From: a virus
Direction: 5' to 3' (one strand)
IMG/VR virus record: IMGVR_UViG_3300017735_000016
Span: 1-47,737 of that record
Length of the DNA: 47,737 nt
The notes below the pieces were generated by a model. The model was not told where the DNA came from, ran no database searches, and was given only the letters and a program-made list of their open reading frames with translations. This document shows, one piece after another, positions 7,523 to 15,124 of this stretch (position 1 is its first letter; every line of letters starts with the position of its first letter). The position numbers and the translations under genes were made by a program.

Positions 7523-9266
7523 TATTTTTAACTAACTCACTACCAAAACTTTCAGAGTATTCACCATCACCCATTACCTGATCTATTATATCTTTCTTTT
7601 TCTGTAATATATTATAGATGGTCATTTCAATAGTATTTTCGAAAACGGGATAGTAGACAAGTACACTGTTCTTCTGTCCATACCTATACGCTCTGTCTTC
7701 TGCTTGTGAGTGGTCAGCAGGAACAAACGATAAATCATTAAAGATAACCGTATCTGCGGCTGTTAAAGTTATACCAACTCCTGCCGCTTTTATATTACCA
7801 ATGAATATCTTTACTTTATCTTCATTTTGAAATCTATCGACGGATTGTTGTCTCCTATCCTTTGACATCCTACCGTCTAACACCACCGCTTTCTTTCCAT
7901 ATTTCTCATAAATCATATCTAAAGACATGGTAAAATTGGTAAAAACTATTACTTTTCTGCCCTGTTCTAAAACCTTGTCGATTAATTCACAAGTATGGTC
8001 TACTTTCTCTATTGCGATAAGTTGTCTTAATTTCATTAATCTATTAAGAGTAACCGTGAGACTCTCTTTCTTCCTATTTTCCTTACTTATCCTTAAGAAC
8101 TCACTTAATTCATCATCATAAAATGAGTTTTTTAGTTCTAACCATATTGGGGAAATTATTTTTTCGGGTAGATCTAAAATATCAGTCTTCATTCTCCTTA
8201 AAACAACCGCCTTAGTTTGTTCTCTTAATTCATCTAAATTACTTGCACCACTTGTATTCCATATTTTCCTACCACCAACTCTAAATTGGTAACCCTTACA
8301 ATATCTTAAAACATAACTCTTCCAATTAAGTGTTAGAGGTGAGTTTACAATTTTTAATAAGTTGAAATAGTTGATTGGTCTTGAGGTCATGGGTGTGCCC
8401 GTGAGTAACCAAACCTTAGGTATTTTTGCAAGTATGTCATTTAACAGTTTTGTTCTCTGTGCCTGACTATTTGAGATGTAGTGTGCTTCGTCAACTATTG
8501 CTAAATCAAACCCTTCATTTAAAATTATTTTATATGCGTCACTATCCTCGGTATTCTCTGTTGTGTGAAAGTTTTTAAGTATATCATAGTTTATGATGTA
8601 ATATTTAAAAGTGGACCCCCACTTCTTACCTTCAACAATTAATACATTTTCATCCGAATAGAGTTCTATTTCTCTCTTCCAATTGATTTTAAGGGATGCT
8701 GGACAAACTATTAATACCTTTTTAACATCACTCTCCAAAGATGCAATAACTGTACTTGTAGTCTTCCCTAACCCCATATCGTCGGCAAGAATAAATTTAT
8801 TGTTGGCCAATAATTTTTCTATTGCTATTTTTTGGTGTTCCATTGGAGGTCTGTGAGAATATGGACTATAATCTACTTCACGGTCTAAGGTCTTCTCTTC
8901 TTGAATAACAGACGCTTTCGGTATCCACATAGATATGGGTTTCATATCATTAGTTAAGTTCCCCCATATATTATATGCCTTATCACTCTCACATAGTAAT
9001 TTCTCCACCCAAACTTGTTCGACGGGTTTCATAAGTAGTCTGTCTTCTTGTAGTTTAGTACCAAAGGACTTTGCAATTGATAGATACTTTCGAGCAACTT
9101 TAGGTACTACCTCATGATATTTTATGACGTAGTCTGACTGTGGACGAGTTAAACTATAATTTTTCGATCTTTCGAATTTATGTTTTAGGTCCAATATATG
9201 GTTATTATAACCTGTATATCCTGTTACAATCTCCCTTGCTTGTATTTCGGGTAATAACTTTCCCAT
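7512..9266 (-). CDS. SNF2-family DEAH-box DNA helicase/translocase
   Basis: This 584-residue superfamily 2 ATPase has motif I DDMGLGKT (162-169), motif Ia VLIVCPASLK, motif II DEAH (259-262), motif III LLTGTP (288-292) and motif VI QAEDRAYRYGQ. The combination, especially RAYRYGQ, is typical of the SNF2/SMARCAL1-like group rather than of classical T4 UvsW. It may do the fork-remodelling or branch-migration work that UvsW does in T4, but that is inference. The N-terminal 130 residues are a separate substrate-binding-like part. It is convergent with the gene at 6686-7522 and divergent from the gene at 9318. A TATTTAG variant of the recurrent element lies 7 nt ahead of its ATG. Confidence 0.88.
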   Translation of the reverse strand: MGKLLPEIQAREIVTGYTGYNNHILDLKHKFERSKNYSLTRPQSDYVIKYHEVVPKVARKYLSIAKSFGTKLQEDRLLMKPVEQVWVEKLLCESDKAYNIWGNLTNDMKPISMWIPKASVIQEEKTLDREVDYSPYSHRPPMEHQKIAIEKLLANNKFILADDMGLGKTTSTVIASLESDVKKVLIVCPASLKINWKREIELYSDENVLIVEGKKWGSTFKYYIINYDILKNFHTTENTEDSDAYKIILNEGFDLAIVDEAHYISNSQAQRTKLLNDILAKIPKVWLLTGTPMTSRPINYFNLLKIVNSPLTLNWKSYVLRYCKGYQFRVGGRKIWNTSGASNLDELREQTKAVVLRRMKTDILDLPEKIISPIWLELKNSFYDDELSEFLRISKENRKKESLTVTLNRLMKLRQLIAIEKVDHTCELIDKVLEQGRKVIVFTNFTMSLDMIYEKYGKKAVVLDGRMSKDRRQQSVDRFQNEDKVKIFIGNIKAAGVGITLTAADTVIFNDLSFVPADHSQAEDRAYRYGQKNSVLVYYPVFENTIEMTIYNILQKKKDIIDQVMGDGEYSESFGSELVKNIKT

Positions 9267-9273
9267 GTATAAA

Positions 9274-9280
9274 CTAAATA
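9274..9280 (-). promoter_or_regulatory. TATTTAG variant element before start at 9266
   Basis: On the minus strand TATATTTAG ends 7 nt before the ATG of the helicase gene. It differs from TATTTAT in the last base, so support is weaker. Confidence 0.25.
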
Positions 9281-9306
9281 TAAGGAATTCAAATCAGTTT
9301 TTAAAC

Positions 9307-9313
9307 TATTTAT
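9307..9313 (+). promoter_or_regulatory. TATTTAT element, 4 nt before start at 9318
   Basis: TATTTAT, then CTAT, then ATG: the same layout as at 16011. Confidence 0.45.
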
Positions 9314-9317
9314 CTAT

Positions 9318-9830
9318 ATGAGTAAAAAATTACCAATTAAAAGAATGAGTAAATTCTTCTCTGAGGAAGACTTTGACTTTAATGTTCAAATAGGTCAGGA
9401 ATATCTTCATGGGGATTTAAATATGAAATTGGTACTCTACCGTGTTGATACTGAGAGTACAGATACTGATGCTGTATATGCTGAAGTCGGGAAAGATCAA
9501 ATAAAGTTTTTCCCACCTATCGAGTTCAACGCATTAGTTAAAATAGAACCACCTAAAAATGAATCTTACAAACCCGGTTTAGTCCGTTATATAGAGCCTG
9601 GTAATATGACCGTATCTGTTTACATAAGTCATTTACAAGATTTAGGGGTTGACATAAAATACGGAGATTTTATTGCATATCCTGAAACAGAAGATAAAGT
9701 TAGATATTATACAGTTTCAAATGACGGTAAAGTAACATCTGACAATAGACATAATATGTTTGGGTTTAAACCACATTACAGAACAATAACATGTGTACCA
9801 GCACAAGAATCGGAATTTAGAGGAATTTAA
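9318..9830 (+). CDS. Head-tail connector / neck-type structural protein (gp14 position)
   Basis: The 170-residue product contains GQEYLHGDLNMKLVLYRVD, followed by a beta-rich body with VSVYISHLQDLGVDIKYGDFI, RYYTVSNDGK and a C-terminal motif of the form HN.fGfKPhyRTItC. The 'lkyGD.I......vRYY.V..dg....dn....G.kp.yRtI.c' layout recurs in neck or structural proteins of T4-like phages. It is placed between the gp13-like gene and the gp15-like gene, so a gp14-type neck role is the best guess. The following gene starts 2 nt after the stop codon, implying co-translation. T4 gp14 is longer (256), so the equivalence is not certain. Confidence 0.45.
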   Translation: MSKKLPIKRMSKFFSEEDFDFNVQIGQEYLHGDLNMKLVLYRVDTESTDTDAVYAEVGKDQIKFFPPIEFNALVKIEPPKNESYKPGLVRYIEPGNMTVSVYISHLQDLGVDIKYGDFIAYPETEDKVRYYTVSNDGKVTSDNRHNMFGFKPHYRTITCVPAQESEFRGI

Positions 9831-9832
9831 TA

Positions 9833-11065
9833 ATGGCAATACCAAAAAGAAAAAATAACATAAAGGTTTATCAAGGTAATGAGTTAATGGGTAGGCGACA
9901 GGAATTACTCGATAAGATCACTCAAGGTGATTCCTATCTTCCTGATTCGGTATTACATGATGATTTGGACTTGGGTATGTTAGATTTTGTTAAAAAGAAT
10001 TTTGTAGTCGTTTCGGACGGTGTACAAATTCCCATCATACCTAAAATTTTGACACTTCAAAGATGGGGTGAGTTTACAAACACGTGGAATTTTTCAGATT
10101 TAGATGGTAATCCGTCTCTACCTTTTATAAGTGTCATAAGGAAACCAGATGTACAACTTGGTACTAATCCGAGTTTACAGAGAACTATACCTGATCGACA
10201 ACAATTTCACTACGCCACAGTACCGACATGGAATGGTACTCAGGTAGGTGCTGACATATATAAGATACCTCAACCTGTCCCTATTGATATAAGTTACGAT
10301 ATTACTATTGTTTGTACAAAATTCAGAGATTTAAATAAGTTTAATCAAATAATATTACAGAAGTTTACTTCAAGACAGGCATATACCACGGTAAAAGGAC
10401 ATTATGTCCCAATAGTGTTAGATAATATAGAAGACAACACACCCGTGAATTTAGAAACAAGAAGATTCTACGTCCAAAACTATAAGTTCACTTTATTAGG
10501 TTTTATTATAGACGATGAAGAATTTGAAGTGAAACCCGCAGTTAGTAGATTATTTTTAATGAATGAGTTTATTAAAAGTAATAATTTTGAGAAAAAATAT
10601 TTAACTAAGAATTTAGAGATTACTGTCGCTAATTTCACTGCTGATGGAGTACAAACAATCTTTAGTGTGGGTGAAACGATAGGTATACTTTTTAATACCA
10701 CCATTAATGGATTACTACAAGAAAGGGGTGTTGAATTTAATCATGTTTCTTTAACTTCTAAAATAAGTTTTGTTGAACCTCCGAGAGAAGGGTCCAAAGT
10801 AACAATTACTTATTACAAAGGTAGGTCAAGTGTTTTTGTCGATTCCGACGGGAATGTTAGACAGGTATCTACAGAATATTTTGACTACTCAGGAGGTGGT
10901 CTTTCATTTACTACAGTAAACAATATAGATAGTGTTATTAGTTTAGATTTAAACGGTCTATTATTAGAAGAAGGTAGTGATTTCGATATTACGGGTGGTA
11001 CTGAAGTAACACTAAATGGAACTCCTCGAATTGGTTCAAGAATAGGTATTACTTATTTATTTTAA
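9833..11065 (+). CDS. 15: Tail completion / sheath-stabilising protein, gp15-like, with two C-terminal beta repeats
   Basis: The 410-residue protein has an N-terminal part (about residues 55-250) with 'VQIPIIPKILTLQRW..f...w.f.D.dGnpsLPFIsViRkpd' and 'PiDisYdItIvCtKfrDlNkfNqiIlqkF', ending in 'RRFYVQNYKFTLLGFIIDDEEF'. This is the layout of the gp15 family that caps the tail and fixes the sheath. T4 gp15 is only 272 residues. The extra length here is two related beta repeats at about 291-331 and 373-410, both with 'NGLL.E.G..F', a strand, then 'P..GS.i.ItY'. It sits directly before sheath and tube genes. A hairpin with a T-run follows the stop codon. Confidence 0.55.
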   Translation: MAIPKRKNNIKVYQGNELMGRRQELLDKITQGDSYLPDSVLHDDLDLGMLDFVKKNFVVVSDGVQIPIIPKILTLQRWGEFTNTWNFSDLDGNPSLPFISVIRKPDVQLGTNPSLQRTIPDRQQFHYATVPTWNGTQVGADIYKIPQPVPIDISYDITIVCTKFRDLNKFNQIILQKFTSRQAYTTVKGHYVPIVLDNIEDNTPVNLETRRFYVQNYKFTLLGFIIDDEEFEVKPAVSRLFLMNEFIKSNNFEKKYLTKNLEITVANFTADGVQTIFSVGETIGILFNTTINGLLQERGVEFNHVSLTSKISFVEPPREGSKVTITYYKGRSSVFVDSDGNVRQVSTEYFDYSGGGLSFTTVNNIDSVISLDLNGLLLEEGSDFDITGGTEVTLNGTPRIGSRIGITYLF

Positions 11066-11107
11066 CCCACTGGGTTTTTTGGGTTTTTATTTTAACCCAC
11101 TGGGTTT
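11058..11107 (+). repeat. Duplicated hairpin unit
   Basis: The sequence tattttaacccactgggttt occurs at about 11058-11077 and again at about 11088-11107. Each copy folds into a 5-bp AACCC/GGGTT hairpin. Confidence 0.8.
11064..11080 (+). terminator. Short intrinsic terminator after gp15-like gene
   Basis: AACCC / GGGTT stem (11064-11068 with 11072-11076), 3-nt loop and a run of T to 11080. A second copy of the same hairpin lies at 11094-11106. Confidence 0.55.
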
Positions 11108-11108
11108 A

Positions 11109-11168
11109 TATTTTAATTGGCACAAACCCGCCACACATACATGATATGTATTTTAATTGGCAGAAACC
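11109..11168. repeat. 20-bp direct repeat pair flanking a hairpin
   Basis: tattttaattggcacaaacc at 11109-11128 and tattttaattggcagaaacc at 11149-11168 match at 19 of 20 positions. Between them is a perfect ATACAT-gat-ATGTAT hairpin (11137-11151). The second copy ends on the stop codon of the small minus-strand gene. Confidence 0.8.
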
Positions 11169-11326
11169 TATTCACCGTATAAACCTCTTTTTCGATCCAC
11201 ACAATTGGTTTCTATCCACTTTTCCACAACTTTATAAATTTTAAAACCATTATCATCACAATACTTTTTTAAGATATCATGGTGTTTTTGACTTATTTTG
11301 ATGTTTTTGGGGGTTTTGTCGCTCAT
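11168..11326 (-). CDS. Small 52-residue protein, possible DNA-binding helical protein
   Basis: Read on the minus strand, ATG at 11326 opens a 52-codon frame ending TAG at 11168. The product is MSDKTPKNIKISQKHHDILK followed by KYCDDNGFKIYKVVEKWIET and a short basic tail. The layout (a short 'nIKIs' strand, an amphipathic helix, 'Gfkiyk' turn, second helix) is like ribbon-helix-helix-type small regulators, but no family is claimed. A TATTTAT element lies 4 nt ahead of the ATG, the same spacing as at four structural genes, which strongly supports this being a real gene. It fills the otherwise gene-free gap between the gp15-like and sheath genes and is transcribed against them. Confidence 0.7.
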   Translation of the reverse strand: MSDKTPKNIKISQKHHDILKKYCDDNGFKIYKVVEKWIETNCVDRKRGLYGE

Positions 11327-11330
11327 AAAG

Positions 11331-11337
11331 ATAAATA
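11331..11337 (-). promoter_or_regulatory. TATTTAT element, 4 nt before start at 11326
   Basis: Minus-strand TATTTAT, then CTTT, then ATG. It is included in a 7-bp inverted repeat (AAAGATA 11327-11333 with TATCTTT 11350-11356). Confidence 0.45.
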
Positions 11338-11361
11338 TAGATAAAAAAATATCTTTAAATA

Positions 11362-11383
11362 TCCCAAAATAGAAAACTTGGGA
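11362..11383. other. Hairpin upstream of sheath gene
   Basis: TCCCAA (11362-11367) pairs perfectly with TTGGGA (11378-11383) across a 10-nt loop. It lies between the divergent elements at 11331 and 11405. No T-run follows, so it is more likely an operator or leader structure than a terminator. Confidence 0.35.
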
Positions 11384-11404
11384 ACTCTTTACTAAAAACT
11401 AAGA

Positions 11405-11411
11405 TATTTAT
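11405..11411 (+). promoter_or_regulatory. TATTTAT element, 35 nt before sheath start
   Basis: GATATTTATAGT ends 35 nt before ATG 11447. The tail tube gene has the same element at the same 35-nt distance, giving the two most highly expressed tail genes matching leaders. Confidence 0.45.
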
Positions 11412-11446
11412 AGTAAACAATAAAAATTTATAATTAAAGTTAATCG

Positions 11447-14260
11447 ATGGCAAATTCAAACAGAGTATTCGTTTCTCCAGGTGTATATACCTCAGAAAAG
11501 GATTTAACGTTCGTAGCACAAAGTGTGGGTGTGACCACATTAGGGTTATCAGGTGAGGCACTAAAAGGACCTGCATTTGAACCAATTCTAATAAGAAATT
11601 TTGACGAATTCAAAACATATTTTGGACCTACTTCACCAACTAAATTTTCGGACGGTAACCCAAAATACGAATTGGGTTATGTCGCAAAATCATACCTTCA
11701 AGAATCTAACCAATTATTTGTAACAAGAGTTTTAGGTTTGACGGGTTACGTACCAAAAATAACATACGCAATTAAAACATTAGGCGGAATAACAGTAGAC
11801 CTTACAGGTGGAACTACAAATACGGTAGAGGATCTTATAGGAACTGGTTTAGATATTTCAACTTATTCATTATTTGAAAACCTAAGTGGGAAGACAGCAA
11901 ATGATGGAAGTTCTATGTCTGACTGGATTACAAATTTAGGTGTCTTAGCTGACGGATCATGGTTTACTATTGGTTTAGTTGATGGGGCAGAAACATTAAG
12001 TTTGGGATCGTCTTTACAGATAGCGGGACCAATAGGAACAAACAACAATAACAATTGGTATAACACTTATTTTACAGAAAACGGTCTTGGAGTAGTATCG
12101 GGTGTAAGTTCTTACCTTTTTGTTTGGGATCAGACAGATAACGGATTCAAAATAACAGAGTTTAGTTATAATGCTTCAGTAAATTCTGACTACGACAATA
12201 TAGTGGTACTATCACTAAGATCAAGAGGATCGTACCAAGGACAAACATTAAACCTTGAATTAGGTTCATCAAGTGACATAAGTATTGCGTCATCCACTTT
12301 AGGGACCGACCCACTATCAGAATTTACACTTAATGTTACAGGTTCTACAAGTGGTGCTAAATCATTTACATGTACGTTGAATACATCATCTACTAAATAT
12401 GTTTCTAAAGTATTGGGTAATACTAATTTTGATAAGAAGAAAAATGAAGTACCTCTTTATGTTTTTGAAGAGTATCCAAAATTATTATCAGCACTTTACG
12501 GACAAGGACTTGTTAGAGGTTTAGACATTACACATGTTTCACATAACGTAGGAAACGATTATTTAAATCAATGGGAAACACCAGCATCACCAACAGTTGT
12601 ATCTGAAGTGAGAGGTGGTATTGTTTCCGACCTATTCAGTGTAATTAGTATATCAGATGGAAATGCTGCAAACACACAATTAAAAATTCAAGTTCAGAAT
12701 ATTGACCTTGATTCAGGTGAGTTTGATTTGATAATTAGAGATTTTAATGATACTGATAATAATATTTCAGTACTTGAAAAATTCTCAAGATGTACAATGA
12801 ACCCTGACCTACCTGGTTACATCGCTAAAAAGATAGGTACTTCAGATGGTGAGTATGAGTTACGTTCGAAATATATAATGTTGAACATGGCTGAAGATGC
12901 ACCTGTAGATGCATTTCCTGCAGGATTTAAAGGATTTACATCAGATTTCTTAGGTACATCTAAAGTTGGTAACGTACTATTCAAAACAAAATATAATGTG
13001 GCGGGTGACGTTGTTTCTTATAACTCACAAGGTACAGAACAAAAAACTAACGGAGATAAAATCAGAAAAGTTACTTTAGGTTTATCATCTCAAATTGGTT
13101 TCGATAGAGATTTATTTGAATATAAAGGAAACGCTGCGAGTTCAACATCACATAGTTTCCACCTTTCAAGTCAGGCGTCTGGTATATCAGGTTTTAAAAC
13201 AACACCGTATGATTTAGAAGGAAATGATAAAGGTTTATTAGAAAGTAAATCATATAGAAAATTTACATTCGCAGTTTGTGGTGGTTTTGATGGTTGGGAT
13301 ATCTACAGAGGAACAAGAACAAATGGAGATGGTTACATCTTTGGTAAAAACACTTATGTAAGTGGACACACATCTAACGGTGGTGTATTTAGTGATACTG
13401 TTGGAAACTCAGATTATTACGCATATTTAGCGGGAATTGAAACATTCTCTAATCCTGAAGCGGTTGATATCAACATATTTGCAACACCAGGTATTGATTT
13501 CTATAACCATAGTTCATTAACTAATCAAGCAATTGATATGATAGAAGGTGATAGAGCGGATTCATTATACATCACTAACTCACCTAACACTTCAGATGTT
13601 GACGAAATAGTTGACCAATTGGATGAAGTTGATTTAGATACTAACTACACGGCAACATATTGGCCTTGGATACAAGTAAGAGATGGGGACAATGCAACTC
13701 AGTTATACATTCCACCAACAGGTGAGGTTGTTAAGAATATCGCACTAACAGATAACGTTTCTTATCCTTGGTTCGCAGTAGCGGGATACCAAAGAGGTTT
13801 AGTAAATGCAATCAAAGCGAAGAAGAAGTTGACGTTAGATAACAGAGATGATCTATATAATGCAAGAATTAACCCAATTGCAACGTTCTCAGATACGGGT
13901 ACTATAATTTGGGGTAACAAAACATTACAAGTTAGAGAGTCTGCACTTGATAGAATCAACGTAAGAAGATTATTATTAAGAGCGAGAAAATTAATTTCAG
14001 CGGTGGCAGTTAGATTGTTATTTGAACAAAATGACGAACAAGTAAGAAATGAATTTTTAAGATTGGTTAACCCAATATTAGAATCTATTAAGAAAGAAAG
14101 AGGTTTATACGAATTTAGAGTAGTTGTGTCTAACGATCCAGAAGATATAGACGCGAACACACTAAGAGGTAAGATTTATGTTAAACCAACTAGATCTCTT
14201 GAATTCATTGATGTAGAATTCTTAATTACTCCAACAGGAGCATCATTTGAGAATATCTAA
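11447..14260 (+). CDS. 18: Contractile tail sheath protein (T4 gp18-like)
   Basis: The 937-residue protein starts with the sheath hallmark (FVSPGVYTSEKDLT near residue 8, then GEALKGPAFEPILIRNFDEF and TYFGP), matching the N-terminus of gp18-type sheaths. The last 200 residues hold the conserved C-terminal domain: PWFAVAGYQRG, NARINPIATF, GTIIWGNKTL, then RRLLLRARK and a closing 'iDVEFLITPtGAsfe' strand. T4 gp18 is 659 residues, so this sheath has about 280 extra residues in its middle, probably surface-exposed beta domains. The next gene but one landmark, the tube, follows after a 270-nt regulatory gap. The sheath surrounds the tube and contracts during injection. Confidence 0.95.
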   Translation: MANSNRVFVSPGVYTSEKDLTFVAQSVGVTTLGLSGEALKGPAFEPILIRNFDEFKTYFGPTSPTKFSDGNPKYELGYVAKSYLQESNQLFVTRVLGLTGYVPKITYAIKTLGGITVDLTGGTTNTVEDLIGTGLDISTYSLFENLSGKTANDGSSMSDWITNLGVLADGSWFTIGLVDGAETLSLGSSLQIAGPIGTNNNNNWYNTYFTENGLGVVSGVSSYLFVWDQTDNGFKITEFSYNASVNSDYDNIVVLSLRSRGSYQGQTLNLELGSSSDISIASSTLGTDPLSEFTLNVTGSTSGAKSFTCTLNTSSTKYVSKVLGNTNFDKKKNEVPLYVFEEYPKLLSALYGQGLVRGLDITHVSHNVGNDYLNQWETPASPTVVSEVRGGIVSDLFSVISISDGNAANTQLKIQVQNIDLDSGEFDLIIRDFNDTDNNISVLEKFSRCTMNPDLPGYIAKKIGTSDGEYELRSKYIMLNMAEDAPVDAFPAGFKGFTSDFLGTSKVGNVLFKTKYNVAGDVVSYNSQGTEQKTNGDKIRKVTLGLSSQIGFDRDLFEYKGNAASSTSHSFHLSSQASGISGFKTTPYDLEGNDKGLLESKSYRKFTFAVCGGFDGWDIYRGTRTNGDGYIFGKNTYVSGHTSNGGVFSDTVGNSDYYAYLAGIETFSNPEAVDINIFATPGIDFYNHSSLTNQAIDMIEGDRADSLYITNSPNTSDVDEIVDQLDEVDLDTNYTATYWPWIQVRDGDNATQLYIPPTGEVVKNIALTDNVSYPWFAVAGYQRGLVNAIKAKKKLTLDNRDDLYNARINPIATFSDTGTIIWGNKTLQVRESALDRINVRRLLLRARKLISAVAVRLLFEQNDEQVRNEFLRLVNPILESIKKERGLYEFRVVVSNDPEDIDANTLRGKIYVKPTRSLEFIDVEFLITPTGASFENI

Positions 14261-14278
14261 TAGAATAAAAAAGGAAAA

Positions 14279-14300
14279 GGGAGGGTCTAACGACTCTCCC
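14279..14300 (+). terminator. Strong hairpin after the sheath gene
   Basis: A 9-bp stem GGGAGGGTC / GACTCTCCC (one G-T pair) closes a TAAC tetraloop, 19 nt after the sheath stop. No T-run follows, so it may be a 3'-end stabiliser or attenuator rather than a true intrinsic terminator. Confidence 0.55.
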
Positions 14301-14327
14301 CTATCCAAAAGTAAAAATTGAGATGAC

Positions 14328-14446
14328 CCCAGTATATACTGGTTTAATATATACTAGATTTAATATATTATATAATTTATATCCTATATTTCATACTAGT
14401 AATTACTGGGTAATAAAAAAATACGGAAATTAATTGACAATGTCAA
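14328..14446. promoter_or_regulatory. Palindrome-rich regulatory gap between sheath and tube
   Basis: Perfect 14-nt palindrome CCAGTATATACTGG at 14329-14342. Its left half, CCCAGTA (14328-14334), can also pair with TACTGGG at 14404-14410, across a very A/T-rich stretch. A second palindrome, TTGACA-a-TGTCAA, is at 14434-14446. These look like operator-type dyads or alternative RNA folds. No open frame was found in the gap. Confidence 0.4.
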
Positions 14447-14488
14447 GTAGTTCTCAAATAAAAAAGAAAAATATTTCGTGAAGAGATA

Positions 14489-14495
14489 TATTTAT
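14489..14495 (+). promoter_or_regulatory. TATTTAT element, 35 nt before tube start
   Basis: GATATATTTATAATAA ends 35 nt before ATG 14531, the same distance as at the sheath gene. Confidence 0.45.
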
Positions 14496-14530
14496 AATAA
14501 TAGAATAACAAATATAACAAAAATACAGAC

Positions 14531-15019
14531 ATGGCAGATTTATTAATGAAAATGCCGGTTCCTTACGAACCGAAAAGAGTTAACCGATTTATCGTTAGGT
14601 TCCCTTCATCATTGGGTATCAACGAGTGGTATGTAACATCAGCGGCTAGACCGAGTGCAAAAATCAACTCAGTAGAGATTCCTTTCTTAAATACTTCAAC
14701 TTATGTTGCAGGTAGATTCGTATGGAATGAATTAAGAGTTAAGTTTAAAGATCCAATCGGACCATCAGCGTCTCAAGCGTTAATGGAATGGTTTAGATTA
14801 CACGCAGAATCAGTAACAGGAAGAATGGGTTATGCTGCAGGGTATAAAAAAGATATTGAATTAGAAATGTTAGACCCAACAGGTGTTGTGGTTGAAAAAT
14901 GGATTTTACAAGGTTCATTTATGACTGACTTAAACTTTAATGAACTTGACTACAACAATGATGCATTAGCAACAATTGATTGTACGTTAAGAATGGATAG
15001 ATGTATCCAAGTATACTAA
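14531..15019 (+). CDS. 19: Tail tube protein (T4 gp19-like)
   Basis: The 162-residue product (T4 gp19 is 163) begins with NRFIVRFPSSLGINEWYVTSAARPS, followed by 'V.iPfLNtSTYVAGRFVWNELRVKFKDPIG' and 'ALMEWFRLHAES', and ends 'LDYNNDALATIDCTLRMDRC'. This is the tube fold signature of T4-like phages. Rings of this protein stack to form the inner tube inside the sheath. It has its own element upstream and a classical terminator downstream, so it is probably expressed as a single-gene transcript, which fits the need for many copies. Confidence 0.95.
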   Translation: MADLLMKMPVPYEPKRVNRFIVRFPSSLGINEWYVTSAARPSAKINSVEIPFLNTSTYVAGRFVWNELRVKFKDPIGPSASQALMEWFRLHAESVTGRMGYAAGYKKDIELEMLDPTGVVVEKWILQGSFMTDLNFNELDYNNDALATIDCTLRMDRCIQVY

Positions 15020-15043
15020 AAAAATAATCTGTCGAAATATTTC

Positions 15044-15080
15044 AAGGGGGTCTTTTATAAGGATCCCCTTTTTTATTTTA
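15044..15080 (+). terminator. Intrinsic terminator after the tail tube gene
   Basis: Stem AAGGGGGTC / GATCCCCTT (15044-15052 with 15062-15070, one G-T pair), 9-nt loop, followed by TTTTTATTTTATTT. Confidence 0.9.
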
Positions 15081-15124
15081 TTTAAACTTTACTTTATACT
15101 ATTTAATAGTTACATTTAAACAGT

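Noticed and set aside
11054-11060. TATTTAT within the end of the gp15-like gene
   Set aside because: No gene starts nearby on the plus strand; taken as a chance copy in AT-rich DNA.
14400-14490. Small gene in the sheath-tube gap
   Set aside because: No open frame of useful length on either strand; the gap is occupied by dyads and a promoter-like element.
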